Positions 35,978 through 43,430 of a DNA stretch of 64,000 nucleotides are shown here, in pieces. A program made the translations under genes and the position numbers. The stretch is from the NCBI GenBank assembly GCA_964427855.1, contig CAYRVH010000005.1, positions 17,151 to 81,150 on the forward strand, read 5' to 3'. The first letter of the stretch is position 1, and each line of letters starts with the position of its first letter. The notes below the pieces were generated by a model. That model ran no database searches. It was not told the DNA's origin and saw nothing but the letters and a program-made list of their open reading frames with translations. Source of the DNA: JAUPKT01 sp964427855. Lineage in GTDB: Bacteria; Desulfobacterota; Desulfomonilia; Desulfomonilales; Desulfomonilaceae.

Positions 35978-37114
35978 TCAACCGTATCGAGCAAGAACAT
36001 CGTCGGCAATCTCCATGCGGGCCCGCTCAGACGTGGTGCCCGCAATGGCGCTGTACTTTGCATCCCGGTAGGCCTGCTCGATAATATTGCCTGAGACATA
36101 GCCTTGGCCGCTCAATATCTGCAAAGCCATACCAGCAACTCTTTCCGCAGCCTCTGAGGCGAACACCTTTGCACACCTCACGAGCGTTTTCCGTTCATCC
36201 TTGCTTGCGGAAATCATCCAACCTGCGCGAAACGCGAGCAGCTGAGACGACTGATACAGCGTCAACATTTCCGCGAGCTTGAAACGGATCTCCTGGTGGG
36301 CAAAGATGGGCTTTCCGTCTCGGCGGTGGGCCTGGGCGTAGGCCTTGGCCATGGCTATCACGGCGTTCATGAGACCTACTGACGACACAGAAAGGATCAA
36401 GTCTTCAGTCTGGCGCAAGAAATGAAGCAGCGTCGATTCGTGAAACGGGCCGAAAAACAATTCCTTTGGAACCTCCACGTCGCGCAGCTTCACAGACGAC
36501 ACCGAAAGCCCACGATACCCAAGCGTTTTCATCCTCGGCCCCACCGTCACGCCTTCTTGGTCAGGTCGGACCAAGCACACTGTCTTGTCGCCGCCTTCAT
36601 CCAGGACGACGGCGATCCAATCTGCGATAGGCGCATTCGTCACAAAGTCCTTGTCAGCGCTCACAAGTAACCCGTCCCCGACGCGAGAGAAAGCAGCCGC
36701 ACATCCCTCCGCGTCACTGTGCGCCGGCTCTGTGATTCCCACAGCGCCTATCGTTCCTCCCCCTGCAACTGAGCGCGCGATCTCTGCGGCTGTCGGGCTC
36801 TTGCAAAAGCCCTTCAGAAGTCCGCCAAAAAGTCTAGCAGTGACTTCGACTGATATGAAGAGTGATCGCGATATGCCTGCCAGTTCCTCTTGCGCTGCCA
36901 AGAGATGGAGCGTCTGGGGCGCGGCCTCCGGTCCAACCCCAAGGCGTAGGTAATCTGTGGAGCCGAGGTCTTCAAGAAACCGTGTCGTGATGCGACGAAG
37001 GGTCGAAACGTCGCAGCTTTCGAGCGATTCCACGTCGGTCAGCGCCTCGGCATCAAAGATCGCCACGACCCTGTTCTTTAAGTCATGATCTTCCGCGCAC
37101 CAGTCAAAATTCAT
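35978..37114 (-). CDS. divergent acyl-CoA dehydrogenase-like protein
   Basis: This 378-residue protein has the acyl-CoA dehydrogenase (ACAD) layout, including GAVGITEPAHSDAEG, a GLS(V)SSVKLRDVEVP strand, FAHQEIRFKLAEMLTLYQSS and a C-terminal ILSGQGYVSGNIIEQAYRD. The end region AGTTSERARMEIAD lacks the Glu of MCAD-type enzymes. The sequence is much less conserved than the neighbour upstream. Sitting 10 bp after the other dehydrogenase gene, it may form a heteromeric enzyme with it, as seen for some steroid-degrading ACADs, or be a non-catalytic partner. The carboxyltransferase gene starts 130 bp later. Confidence 0.8.
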   Translation of the reverse strand: MNFDWCAEDHDLKNRVVAIFDAEALTDVESLESCDVSTLRRITTRFLEDLGSTDYLRLGVGPEAAPQTLHLLAAQEELAGISRSLFISVEVTARLFGGLLKGFCKSPTAAEIARSVAGGGTIGAVGITEPAHSDAEGCAAAFSRVGDGLLVSADKDFVTNAPIADWIAVVLDEGGDKTVCLVRPDQEGVTVGPRMKTLGYRGLSVSSVKLRDVEVPKELFFGPFHESTLLHFLRQTEDLILSVSSVGLMNAVIAMAKAYAQAHRRDGKPIFAHQEIRFKLAEMLTLYQSSQLLAFRAGWMISASKDERKTLVRCAKVFASEAAERVAGMALQILSGQGYVSGNIIEQAYRDAKYSAIAGTTSERARMEIADDVLARYG

Positions 37115-37124
37115 GCCCGTAACC

Positions 37125-38267
37125 CTACATCAATCGTGAGATGAGAACCTTTTGCACGTCAGAGGTGCCGCCGCCGATGGGCGCAAGCCTGCTGTCTCGA
37201 AACACGCGTTCCACGTCGTACTCGTGGCAATAGCCGTATCCCCCCATTAGCCCGACCGCGTCGTTGGTAGGATTGAGGGACCAGTCGCCTATAAAGAGTT
37301 TTGCCACCGCGGCTTCAAGGTGGTTCAACGGTCTTCCCTGATCTTTGCACCATGCTATTCGATAGACCAGTGATCGGGCCGCTTCCAGGAATATTTTCAT
37401 GTCGGCCAGCTTGTGCTTCACCGCTTGGAAGTACGCGATCGGCTTTCCAAACTGCTCCCGCTGTTTCGCATACCGACTGCATCGCTCTAATAGGAACGAT
37501 ACCGCGCCCAAAAATGGGGCCAAAAGGGCGCTGCGATCCCATTCTACGGTCTGCATCGCCATCATGAAGCCGTTCCCCTCTACGCCCAACAAATTTTGAT
37601 ACGGAATCTGGCAGTCTTCGAAGACGAGTTCGGACGTGGGCGAGGTGCGTACTCCCATCTTGTGGAGACTCCTGCTTACCGTGAAACCCGGCGTCCCCTT
37701 TTCCACGATAAATGCAGATATGCCGGCATGACCGGCTGACCGATCTGTCTTGGCGTAGATAACAGCGACGTCCGCGATCGCGCCGTTGGTGATGAACATC
37801 TTGGAACCGTTGAGCACCCAGGAGTCTCCTGAACGCGCCGCCCGAGTTCTTATGGACGCTACGTCAGATCCTGCGCCTGGCTCTGTCAAACCCATGCAGC
37901 CCACCCATTCTCCAGAGGCAAGCTTCGGTATGTACGCATGCCGCTGTTCGTCAGTTCCGTGGCGAAAGATGGTGTCCGCGCACAAATAAGTATGCGCCCC
38001 GTAACTCAACGTCAAACCGCCGTCCACACCCGCCTCGCCAAGGGCCTCCGCCGCCAGTACCGACGTCATCACGTCTGCGCCGCCGCCCCCAAACTCCTCG
38101 GGAAAGTGCAATCCCAAGATGCCGAATTCGCCTAATTTCTTCCACGATTGCCAATCAAATTCCTCGCGCAGGTCGTGCTCTTGAACCCGCGGCGCTATTT
38201 CTTTCTTCGCGAATTTCAACACCTGCTCTTTGAACAAGAGCTGCTCAGGCGTTAATTCGAAATCCAT
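37125..38267 (-). CDS. acyl-CoA dehydrogenase (isovaleryl-CoA dehydrogenase-like)
   Basis: A FAD enzyme that makes a 2-enoyl-CoA. The 380-residue product has the complete motifs GCMGLTEPGAGSDVASIRT, WVLNGSKMFITNG, the REQFGKPIAYFQAVKHKLAD block and GGYGYCHEYDVERVFRD. The C-terminal loop IGGGTSDVQK has Gly where MCAD has its catalytic Glu, as in IVD, so the base probably lies in helix G near TVEWDRSALLA. That supports an isovaleryl-CoA or related branched substrate. The 5' end overlaps tetR by 16 bp. Confidence 0.9.
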   Translation of the reverse strand: MDFELTPEQLLFKEQVLKFAKKEIAPRVQEHDLREEFDWQSWKKLGEFGILGLHFPEEFGGGGADVMTSVLAAEALGEAGVDGGLTLSYGAHTYLCADTIFRHGTDEQRHAYIPKLASGEWVGCMGLTEPGAGSDVASIRTRAARSGDSWVLNGSKMFITNGAIADVAVIYAKTDRSAGHAGISAFIVEKGTPGFTVSRSLHKMGVRTSPTSELVFEDCQIPYQNLLGVEGNGFMMAMQTVEWDRSALLAPFLGAVSFLLERCSRYAKQREQFGKPIAYFQAVKHKLADMKIFLEAARSLVYRIAWCKDQGRPLNHLEAAVAKLFIGDWSLNPTNDAVGLMGGYGYCHEYDVERVFRDSRLAPIGGGTSDVQKVLISRLM

Positions 38268-38914
38268 TTTCGACCCTCATGGTGGGTTGGCTGAGGATAG
38301 GCCCCAGAAAAAAACACCGTCAAAAGACTCTCAGCGATCCGTTTTTTTTGATTTTTTCCCCTCAACGGATGATTCTCGAGAACCATAGTAGAAACAAAGG
38401 TCTCTACTGCGCCCAAAAAAATATACGTCAAATATCTCGGCTTGATATCAGTCCTCACGGACCCTTCTGCTTGGGCTTGGGAAATCATCCTTTCGATCCC
38501 GTCCATAAACTGCTTGAAATACACAAGACGAGGCGGCGTGAGATTCGTTGATGAACGGGAAATCTCAGTGATAAAGATGTGAACGAGATCAGGCCGCTTC
38601 TCGTACTGATCCAGAAAGTAGGCCACGAGAGCGCCTAGTTTGTCCTCTACACCGTGATACGTTGCTTCGCATTCGTCCATCTTTGCAAAGAGGCCGTTCC
38701 ACCATTCTGCGAGGATGACATCAAAAAGCTGAGTCTTGCTCTTGAAATAGTGGTACACTAACCCATACGAGATGCCCGCTTCTTGGGCGATGTCTGTGAT
38801 TCGCGCCTGATGAAACCCTTTCTTGCGGATGACGCGGCACGCCGCGTCGAAGATAAGGGCTTCTTTATCCCTTCGTTCGTGGTTGAACTTGCCGAGAGGT
38901 GTCATGGCGGACAT
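38252..38914 (-). CDS. TetR/AcrR-family regulator
   Basis: A 220-residue TetR-type regulator with an N-terminal helix-turn-helix (ITDIAQEAGISYGLVYHYFKSK written as ITDIAQEAGISYG then LVYHYFKSK) and a C-terminal ligand domain (about 80-200). It heads the operon ahead of the two dehydrogenases and overlaps the first by 16 bp. It probably represses the operon and is relieved by an acyl-CoA intermediate, a common scheme for TetR proteins of acyl-CoA catabolism. No obvious RBS precedes the ATG at 38914; ATG 38905 is an alternative and could be leaderless. Confidence 0.9.
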   Translation of the reverse strand: MSAMTPLGKFNHERRDKEALIFDAACRVIRKKGFHQARITDIAQEAGISYGLVYHYFKSKTQLFDVILAEWWNGLFAKMDECEATYHGVEDKLGALVAYFLDQYEKRPDLVHIFITEISRSSTNLTPPRLVYFKQFMDGIERMISQAQAEGSVRTDIKPRYLTYIFLGAVETFVSTMVLENHPLRGKNQKKRIAESLLTVFFSGAYPQPTHHEGRKWISN

Positions 38915-38925
38915 GTATCAGGAAT

Positions 38926-38943
38926 TGATTGATTTGTCAATCA
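38926..38943. promoter_or_regulatory. candidate TetR operator overlapping a -35 box
   Basis: TGATTGA-TTTG-TCAATCA is a perfect 7-4-7 dyad 12 bp upstream of the tetR start. On the minus strand it contains TTGACA (38940-38935), a consensus -35 element. Binding here would block the promoter of the whole 30-39 kb operon. The matching -10 is weak (TACATG 17 bp on). The site also lies about 350 bp from the divergent crotonase gene. Confidence 0.6.
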
Positions 38944-39016
38944 GATTTTCGAGCGCCGGAATCCCATCATTTCGAGGGATCGGGCCTCGAACGAGACTGA
39001 TACCCCGCGACGCCAT

Positions 39017-39120
39017 GTCATTTCCAAGGAGTCTCGCGACTGAGAAACCTTTCTCGCTGGGTCAAGATTTCTTGCTNNNNNNNNNNNNNNNNNNNNNNNN
39101 NNNNNNTTGGTCGAAATGAC
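39017..39120. repeat. palindromic repeat family A, copy 4, interrupted by N
   Basis: It starts GTCATTTCC, carries GGGTCAAGATTTCTTGC, breaks at a run of 30 N (39077-39106) and closes with TCGAAATGAC. It has the same ends as the other family A copies. The gap inside it again shows assembly failing at this repeat. It lies between the tetR operon and the divergent crotonase gene. Confidence 0.7.
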
Positions 39121-39289
39121 AGAGTGGGAGTGCTCAAAATAGCAGGAAGGGAAGCGCTCGAAATGACAGAACGGCACGGTCGATATGACGACTATGACAT
39201 CCAATGCGTGAGCACTCCCGAGAAACTGTATAGAATGCAACGGGCACCTTTTCGCGATATTCCAACACTTTCTTCTCATCGGAGGCCTT

Positions 39290-40048
39290 ATGGACGTAGT
39301 CATCGAAAAAAACAATCCCGTGTGGACCATTATCCTGAATCGACCTGAACGTCGCAACGCCGTGGATAGACGCATGGCGGATCAGCTTGCTGAAGCGTTT
39401 CGGAAGTTTGACGCGGCAGAGGAAGCGGCCGTGGCTGTGTTATGGGGATCTGGAGGTTGCTTCTGCGCGGGGGCTGACCTGAAGGCGTTTTCAAGGGGCG
39501 ACGGCAACAGGCTCAGCCGCGACATGTCCCAAGACGGTCCCATGGGGCCGACGCGAATGCTCCTCTCAAAACCTGTCATAGCCGCCGTCTCGGGGTTCGC
39601 TGTAGCAGGCGGCCTGGAGCTGGCGTGTTGGTGCGACCTGCGAGTCGCTGAGCAAGACGCTGTATTCGGGGTGTATTGCCGGAGGTACGGCGTACCGCTC
39701 ATAGACGGAGGGACGCAGCGGCTGCCGAGGCTCATCGGAATCAGTAGAGCCATGGACATGATACTCACAGGCCGGCCTGTCTCCGGACAGGTGGCCTATG
39801 CCATGGGGCTCGTGAATTATGTGGCGGCGCCTGGCATGTCGCGATCCGAGGCCGAACGCATTGGCAGAGAGCTCGCTCAACATCCTTTTCAGTGTCTCAA
39901 AAGCGATCGTGAAGCGGTCTATAGAGGATTCGACTTGCCGTTTTTAGAGGCTATGGCCCTCGAGTTCAATTTGGGAATGAGGGTGATCGAAAGCGGCGAA
40001 GCCCGACGAGGAGCCGAAACATTTGCGGCTCAGAGAAAGAGACAATAG
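39290..40048 (+). CDS. enoyl-CoA hydratase/isomerase (crotonase family), divergent from the tetR operon
   Basis: A 252-residue crotonase with IILNRPERRNAVDRRMADQL, the oxyanion segments GCFCAGADLKAF and SGFAVAGGLELACWCDLRV, and YGVPLIDGGTQRLPRLIG. GGAGG lies 5 nt before the ATG. It is transcribed away from the TetR operon and may share its control, but the operator candidate is closer to tetR. Its position next to the acyl-CoA genes suggests a second hydratase for the same or a side pathway. The substrate is unknown. Confidence 0.88.
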   Translation: MDVVIEKNNPVWTIILNRPERRNAVDRRMADQLAEAFRKFDAAEEAAVAVLWGSGGCFCAGADLKAFSRGDGNRLSRDMSQDGPMGPTRMLLSKPVIAAVSGFAVAGGLELACWCDLRVAEQDAVFGVYCRRYGVPLIDGGTQRLPRLIGISRAMDMILTGRPVSGQVAYAMGLVNYVAAPGMSRSEAERIGRELAQHPFQCLKSDREAVYRGFDLPFLEAMALEFNLGMRVIESGEARRGAETFAAQRKRQ

Positions 40049-40051
40049 GGG

Positions 40052-40324
40052 TTTGTTGACAGCCTAGATCAGTATGGTTGGAAAGAGCGGTGGAGGGACA
40101 ACATAGTCGTCGAGCGTCTGTGGAAGCGCATCAAATAGGAGGAGGTGTGTCTAAAGGCGTATGACTCTCTCGTAGATGCCCGGAAGCAACTGCAGGCCTA
40201 TTTCCACTATTACAACCAACGGAGGCGACACCACGGCCTTGACGGAAGGACTCCCAATGAGGTCTACTTCGGTACTTTCTCACAGACCCCCGTAGCAGCA
40301 CGAACCAGCAGCTACCACTTATAA
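40052..40324 (+). pseudogene. IS3-family transposase (OrfB) C-terminal remnant
   Basis: Translated in one frame this gives DSLDQYGWKERWRDN, then VVERLWKRIK, a stop codon (TAG), then EEVCLKAYDSLVDARKQL, YFHYYNQRRRHHGLDGRTP and NEVYFGT. This is the rve-integrase C-terminal signature of IS3 OrfB (RWxDNxFxERLWR...YExVYLKAYDS...YNxxRPHxxLxGxTPxEVYF). The in-frame stop where Tyr is usual, and the missing N-terminal half, show it is dead. No intact copy is in the window. Confidence 0.85.
40287..40321 (+). repeat. repeated IS end, copy 1
   Basis: The 35-bp tail of the transposase remnant (CCGTAGCAGCACGAACCAGC then AGCTACCACTTA) recurs with two or three changes at 42259-42292, beyond chrA. The two copies in the same orientation flank the rhodanese and ChrA genes. 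Confidence 0.7.
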
Positions 40325-40409
40325 AAATCGTACGGCGTCCGAAGAATCTAGGCCATTACTATGAGAATGACGGACCGTAACGTGTTGTTTCCGAAAGGAG
40401 TTATTCAAA

Positions 40410-40763
40410 ATGGCAAATTCGATAACGGCAAAGGAACTGAAAGAAATTGTAGCCAGCGGTGCGAAACTGCGTATCCTGGATGTCAGGCGAAAAGCAGATA
40501 TGGAAGCGGCGCCGCAAAAAATAGAAGGGGCCTCATGGCATGATCCCGAAAGGGTTGATGAGTGGATCGGTGAGATCGGATCTGATCAAAGTGTAGTTGT
40601 GTACTGCGTTAAAGGAGGTTCTGTGAGTCAGTCGGTAGGAAACCGTCTAGAGCAAGAAAATATTGACGTCAAGTTTATCCATGGCGGCATCATGGCATGG
40701 AAAGATCTGGACGGACCAGTGGAGGAATCTGCGGGTGCGTTGCGGAACAGCCACTCCGGATAG
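40410..40763 (+). CDS. rhodanese-like sulfurtransferase
   Basis: This single-domain rhodanese of 117 residues transfers sulfane sulphur or acts in thiol chemistry. The domain starts at ITAKELKEIVASGAKLRILDVR, and the active-site Cys66 is in VVYCVKGGSVSQ; the CVKGGSV loop is slightly different from the usual C(R/K)xGxR. A C-terminal MAWKDLDGPV is standard. AAGGAG lies about 10 nt before the ATG. It precedes chrA by six bases, suggesting co-transcription; rhodanese-ChrA pairs occur in other genomes in chromate or sulphur-oxyanion contexts. Confidence 0.88.
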   Translation: MANSITAKELKEIVASGAKLRILDVRRKADMEAAPQKIEGASWHDPERVDEWIGEIGSDQSVVVYCVKGGSVSQSVGNRLEQENIDVKFIHGGIMAWKDLDGPVEESAGALRNSHSG

Positions 40764-40769
40764 GAATAC

Positions 40770-42193
40770 ATGCCCCACACAAGCCAGGCGAATAGGACCG
40801 AAGGAGACATGACATGTGAGGGCCGCGCTGGTTCAGTTACATTTGCTGAAGCATTTTGGGTCTGGTTAAAGGTCGCGCTCAATAGCTTCGGGGTCCGGCA
40901 GGACAAATCGCGGTCATGCATCGTTACCTCGTGGAAGATAAGAAATGGATCAGCGAAAGCCGTTTCCTCCACGCTCTCAATTATTGTATGCTTCTTCCAG
41001 GCCCTGAAGCCCAGCAACTGGCCACGTATATCGGTTGGCTCCTCCACAAGACTCCAGGGGGTGTTGTGGCGGGGACCGTCTTCGTGATCCCCGGGTTCCT
41101 GTTCATGCTTGTTCTGAGCATCTTGTATGGCGGTTATCATAACCTCAGTCTTGTTCAATGGCTCTTTTTCGGCCTCAAGCCGGCGGTACTGGCCGTCGTG
41201 CTGGAAGCCGTCCTGCGAATCGGCAAACGGGCGCTGAAAAACACAATGATGGTCATCCTAGCTGCTGCGGCATTCGTGGCGATCTTCTTTTATGATGTGC
41301 CCTTCCCTCTGATCGTGTTGTCCACTGCGGTTGTAGGGTTCCTGGGTCACCGGCTCCGACCCGAAGCCTTTGGCCTTAATCAGGCTGGGGCGAGCAGTCA
41401 CGCAGCGTGCGATGCGCCTGTCTTGGACAATCTGTTGGATTCAGGCGCCGCTTCTCATGTCCGTCCTTCTCTCTTAAGATCCCTGGGTGTCTTGTTGGTA
41501 TGGTCGGCCCTATGGTTCAGTCCAATCATCCTTTTATTTCTCTATCTCGGATCGCAGAGCATCTTTTTTCAACAAGGAATCTTCTTTAGTAAGACTGCGG
41601 TCGTAACGTTCGGAGGGGCTTACGCTGTCTTGGCATACGTTGCACAGGAAGCCGTCGATTCATACGGGTGGCTGAAACCGGGTGAGATGTTAGACGGGTT
41701 GGGTCTGGCAGAAACAACCCCTGGTCCTCTCATCCTGGTCCTTCAGTTTGTCGGATTTCTGGGAGCGTATCGGAACCCGGGTGAGCTTGACCCCATGCTG
41801 GCGGGGGTGCTTGCCTCCATGCTCACTATATGGGTGACTTTCGCGCCGTGCTTCCTGTGGATATTCCTCGGCGCACCTTACGTCGAAAGGCTCCGTGGGA
41901 ACAAGTCGCTTGGCGCGGCAATGTCTTCCATCACCGCCGGAGTCGTCGGAGTGGTCCTCAATCTGGCGGTTTGGTTGTCCCTTAACATGATATTCGGGTC
42001 GCTTCGAGACGTATACTTTCTCGGAGCACATTTGCAGGTCCCGGTCATGGCAACGGTCAATATGCCAACGCTTGTAATCGCCGTCGTGGCTCTCCTGGCT
42101 CTCTTCAGATTCAAGATCGGACTGATCCCCACCATTGCAGGGTGCGCTGTACTGGGAGCGGCATATCAGGTTACGAAATCGGTCATCTGGTAG
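40770..42193 (+). CDS. chrA: chromate transporter ChrA (two CHR domains), frameshifted near the N terminus
   Basis: A CHR-family inner-membrane protein of about 470 residues with two homologous halves and about ten hydrophobic segments. The first frame (40770 onward) gives VTFAEAFWVWLKVALNSFGV; the rest continues in another frame from HRYLVEDKKWISESRFLHAL, then LPGPEAQQLATYIG, and the second half has TFGGAYAVLAYVAQ and GLAETTPGPLILVLQFVGF. The usual CHR motif SFGGPAGQIAVMHR is recovered if one G is added in GGGG at 40890-40893. So the gene carries a one-base deletion or a sequencing error. Start 40770 versus 40809 is undecided. The annotated inner start (40916) would lose the N-terminal domain. 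Confidence 0.8.
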
Positions 42194-42258
42194 GTTGCGA
42201 GCCCCTAGGCGCTGTCGGATTTACTGGAATCTCCCAATTCATGGGAGTTTCAAGCGCA

Positions 42259-42292
42259 ACCCCTAGCAGCAGGAACCAGCAGCTACCACTTA
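42259..42292 (+). repeat. repeated IS end, copy 2
   Basis: CCTAGCAGCAGGAACCAGCA followed by GCTACCACTTA repeats the 3' end of the IS3-like remnant at 40287-40321. With copy 1 it brackets a 2-kb rhodanese-chrA segment, the layout of an IS-flanked module or of two insertions in the same orientation. No transposase coding is left at this copy. Confidence 0.7.
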
Positions 42293-42339
42293 AAATTCTC
42301 ATTCCGTTGTACAAAGAAGCCAGACCAGCTAGATCCTCG

Positions 42340-43266
42340 TCAATGCAGCAGCACCTTAAGAAACTCCTCGTCAGCATACGAAAGCGTCTTATCTTTGCTC
42401 AAGACCACGTCGATGTCTAAAATGAGAGGTCCTTCTTTGAGCGGAAGGCACAGCAGCCGACCGGCTGCAAGGTCCTCGTCCACTCCCATCCGGGCCAGCA
42501 ACGTGACGCCATTGCCGGTGATGACCATTTCCTTGAGGAAATCCACGTTGCCCGTCTCCAAGAACGCTGAGGTAAAGATGCCTCGGTCTTCGAAAACGCG
42601 ATCCACCACTCTTCGCGTTCCGGAACCCTTTTCCCTCAAAATCAGATTTTCGCCCTTGAGATCTTCCAAGGACACGAGCCCTTTCTCGCAAAGTGGATGC
42701 CCAGGCGCTGCGAGCAGGACCAGCTCATCCTTCATGAAGGGGATGGCCTTGAGTTTGTCGTGATAGGGCAGTCGGCCCACAATCGCAAAGTCGTTTCGCC
42801 CTTCCAAAACGCTGCGAAGCATGCTCTCAGAGCTGCCTTCATCCACCTGTATTTGTATCTGTGGGAACGCTTTGCGGAATTTTGCTATGTAACTTGCAAG
42901 GAAATGCCGCACCAAGGTTTTCGTGCTGCCGATGCGGAGAGGCGGCGAAATGAGTCTGCTCTCCTCATAAATAATCTTCTCGGCTTCCGCCACCAGGGAA
43001 AAGATCTTTTCCGTAATCTGGAACAACCTTTTCCCCGCGTCGGTGAGCTCCAGCGGTTTTTTTGATCTATGGAAAAGTTTGATCCCGCACTGGGTTTCAA
43101 GCGCCTTTATCTGGAGGCTGACCGCCGGCTGGGTAATGAAAAGTCTATCCGCTGCCCTGGTAATGCTGCCAAGGCTTGCAGTGTAAAAGAAGGCCTTCAA
43201 TTGATTGAGGCTCAGATCCATGTGCAGGGTCGGGCAAGGATCATAAGTTTTGTTTATAGTCAGCAT
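42340..43266 (-). CDS. LysR-family transcriptional regulator
   Basis: A 308-residue LysR protein. The N-terminal winged helix runs from LNQLKAFFYTASLGSITRAA to LFHRSKKPLELTDAGK, with the effector domain after it (LRIGSTKTLVRHFLASYIAKF and VDEGSSESMLRSVLEG, ending in LSYADEEFLKVLLH). It faces away from the FAD oxidoreductase run starting at 43431, so it is likely the activator of that cluster. The ATG at 43221 (MDLSLNQLKAFF) is an alternative start that fits the family length; neither has a strong RBS. The inducer is unknown, but in LysR proteins it is often a pathway intermediate. Confidence 0.9.
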   Translation of the reverse strand: MLTINKTYDPCPTLHMDLSLNQLKAFFYTASLGSITRAADRLFITQPAVSLQIKALETQCGIKLFHRSKKPLELTDAGKRLFQITEKIFSLVAEAEKIIYEESRLISPPLRIGSTKTLVRHFLASYIAKFRKAFPQIQIQVDEGSSESMLRSVLEGRNDFAIVGRLPYHDKLKAIPFMKDELVLLAAPGHPLCEKGLVSLEDLKGENLILREKGSGTRRVVDRVFEDRGIFTSAFLETGNVDFLKEMVITGNGVTLLARMGVDEDLAAGRLLCLPLKEGPLILDIDVVLSKDKTLSYADEEFLKVLLH

Positions 43267-43279
43267 TAAAATTACTGCT

Positions 43280-43291
43280 TTGACATGTCAA
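43280..43291. promoter_or_regulatory. palindrome in the LysR-FAD intergenic region
   Basis: TTGACATGTCAA is a perfect 12-bp palindrome 14 bp upstream of the lysR start and 140 bp upstream of the FAD oxidoreductase gene. The first half is TTGACA, a consensus -35 on the plus strand. LysR-type proteins bind dyads with a T-N11-A core and this site could be part of one, but the full -10 and activation sites are not clear. Confidence 0.45.
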
Positions 43292-43430
43292 GAAAAATAT
43301 TGCCTAGTGTAATTGCCCGTCAGTTTCCGTCAAAAGCAATCAACAGACGCACGACGGGGACGCGATGTATTTCTTTTACTCGAATGAACGATGACCAATT
43401 CACAAGGTATCAGGATCAAGGAGGAGCCTT

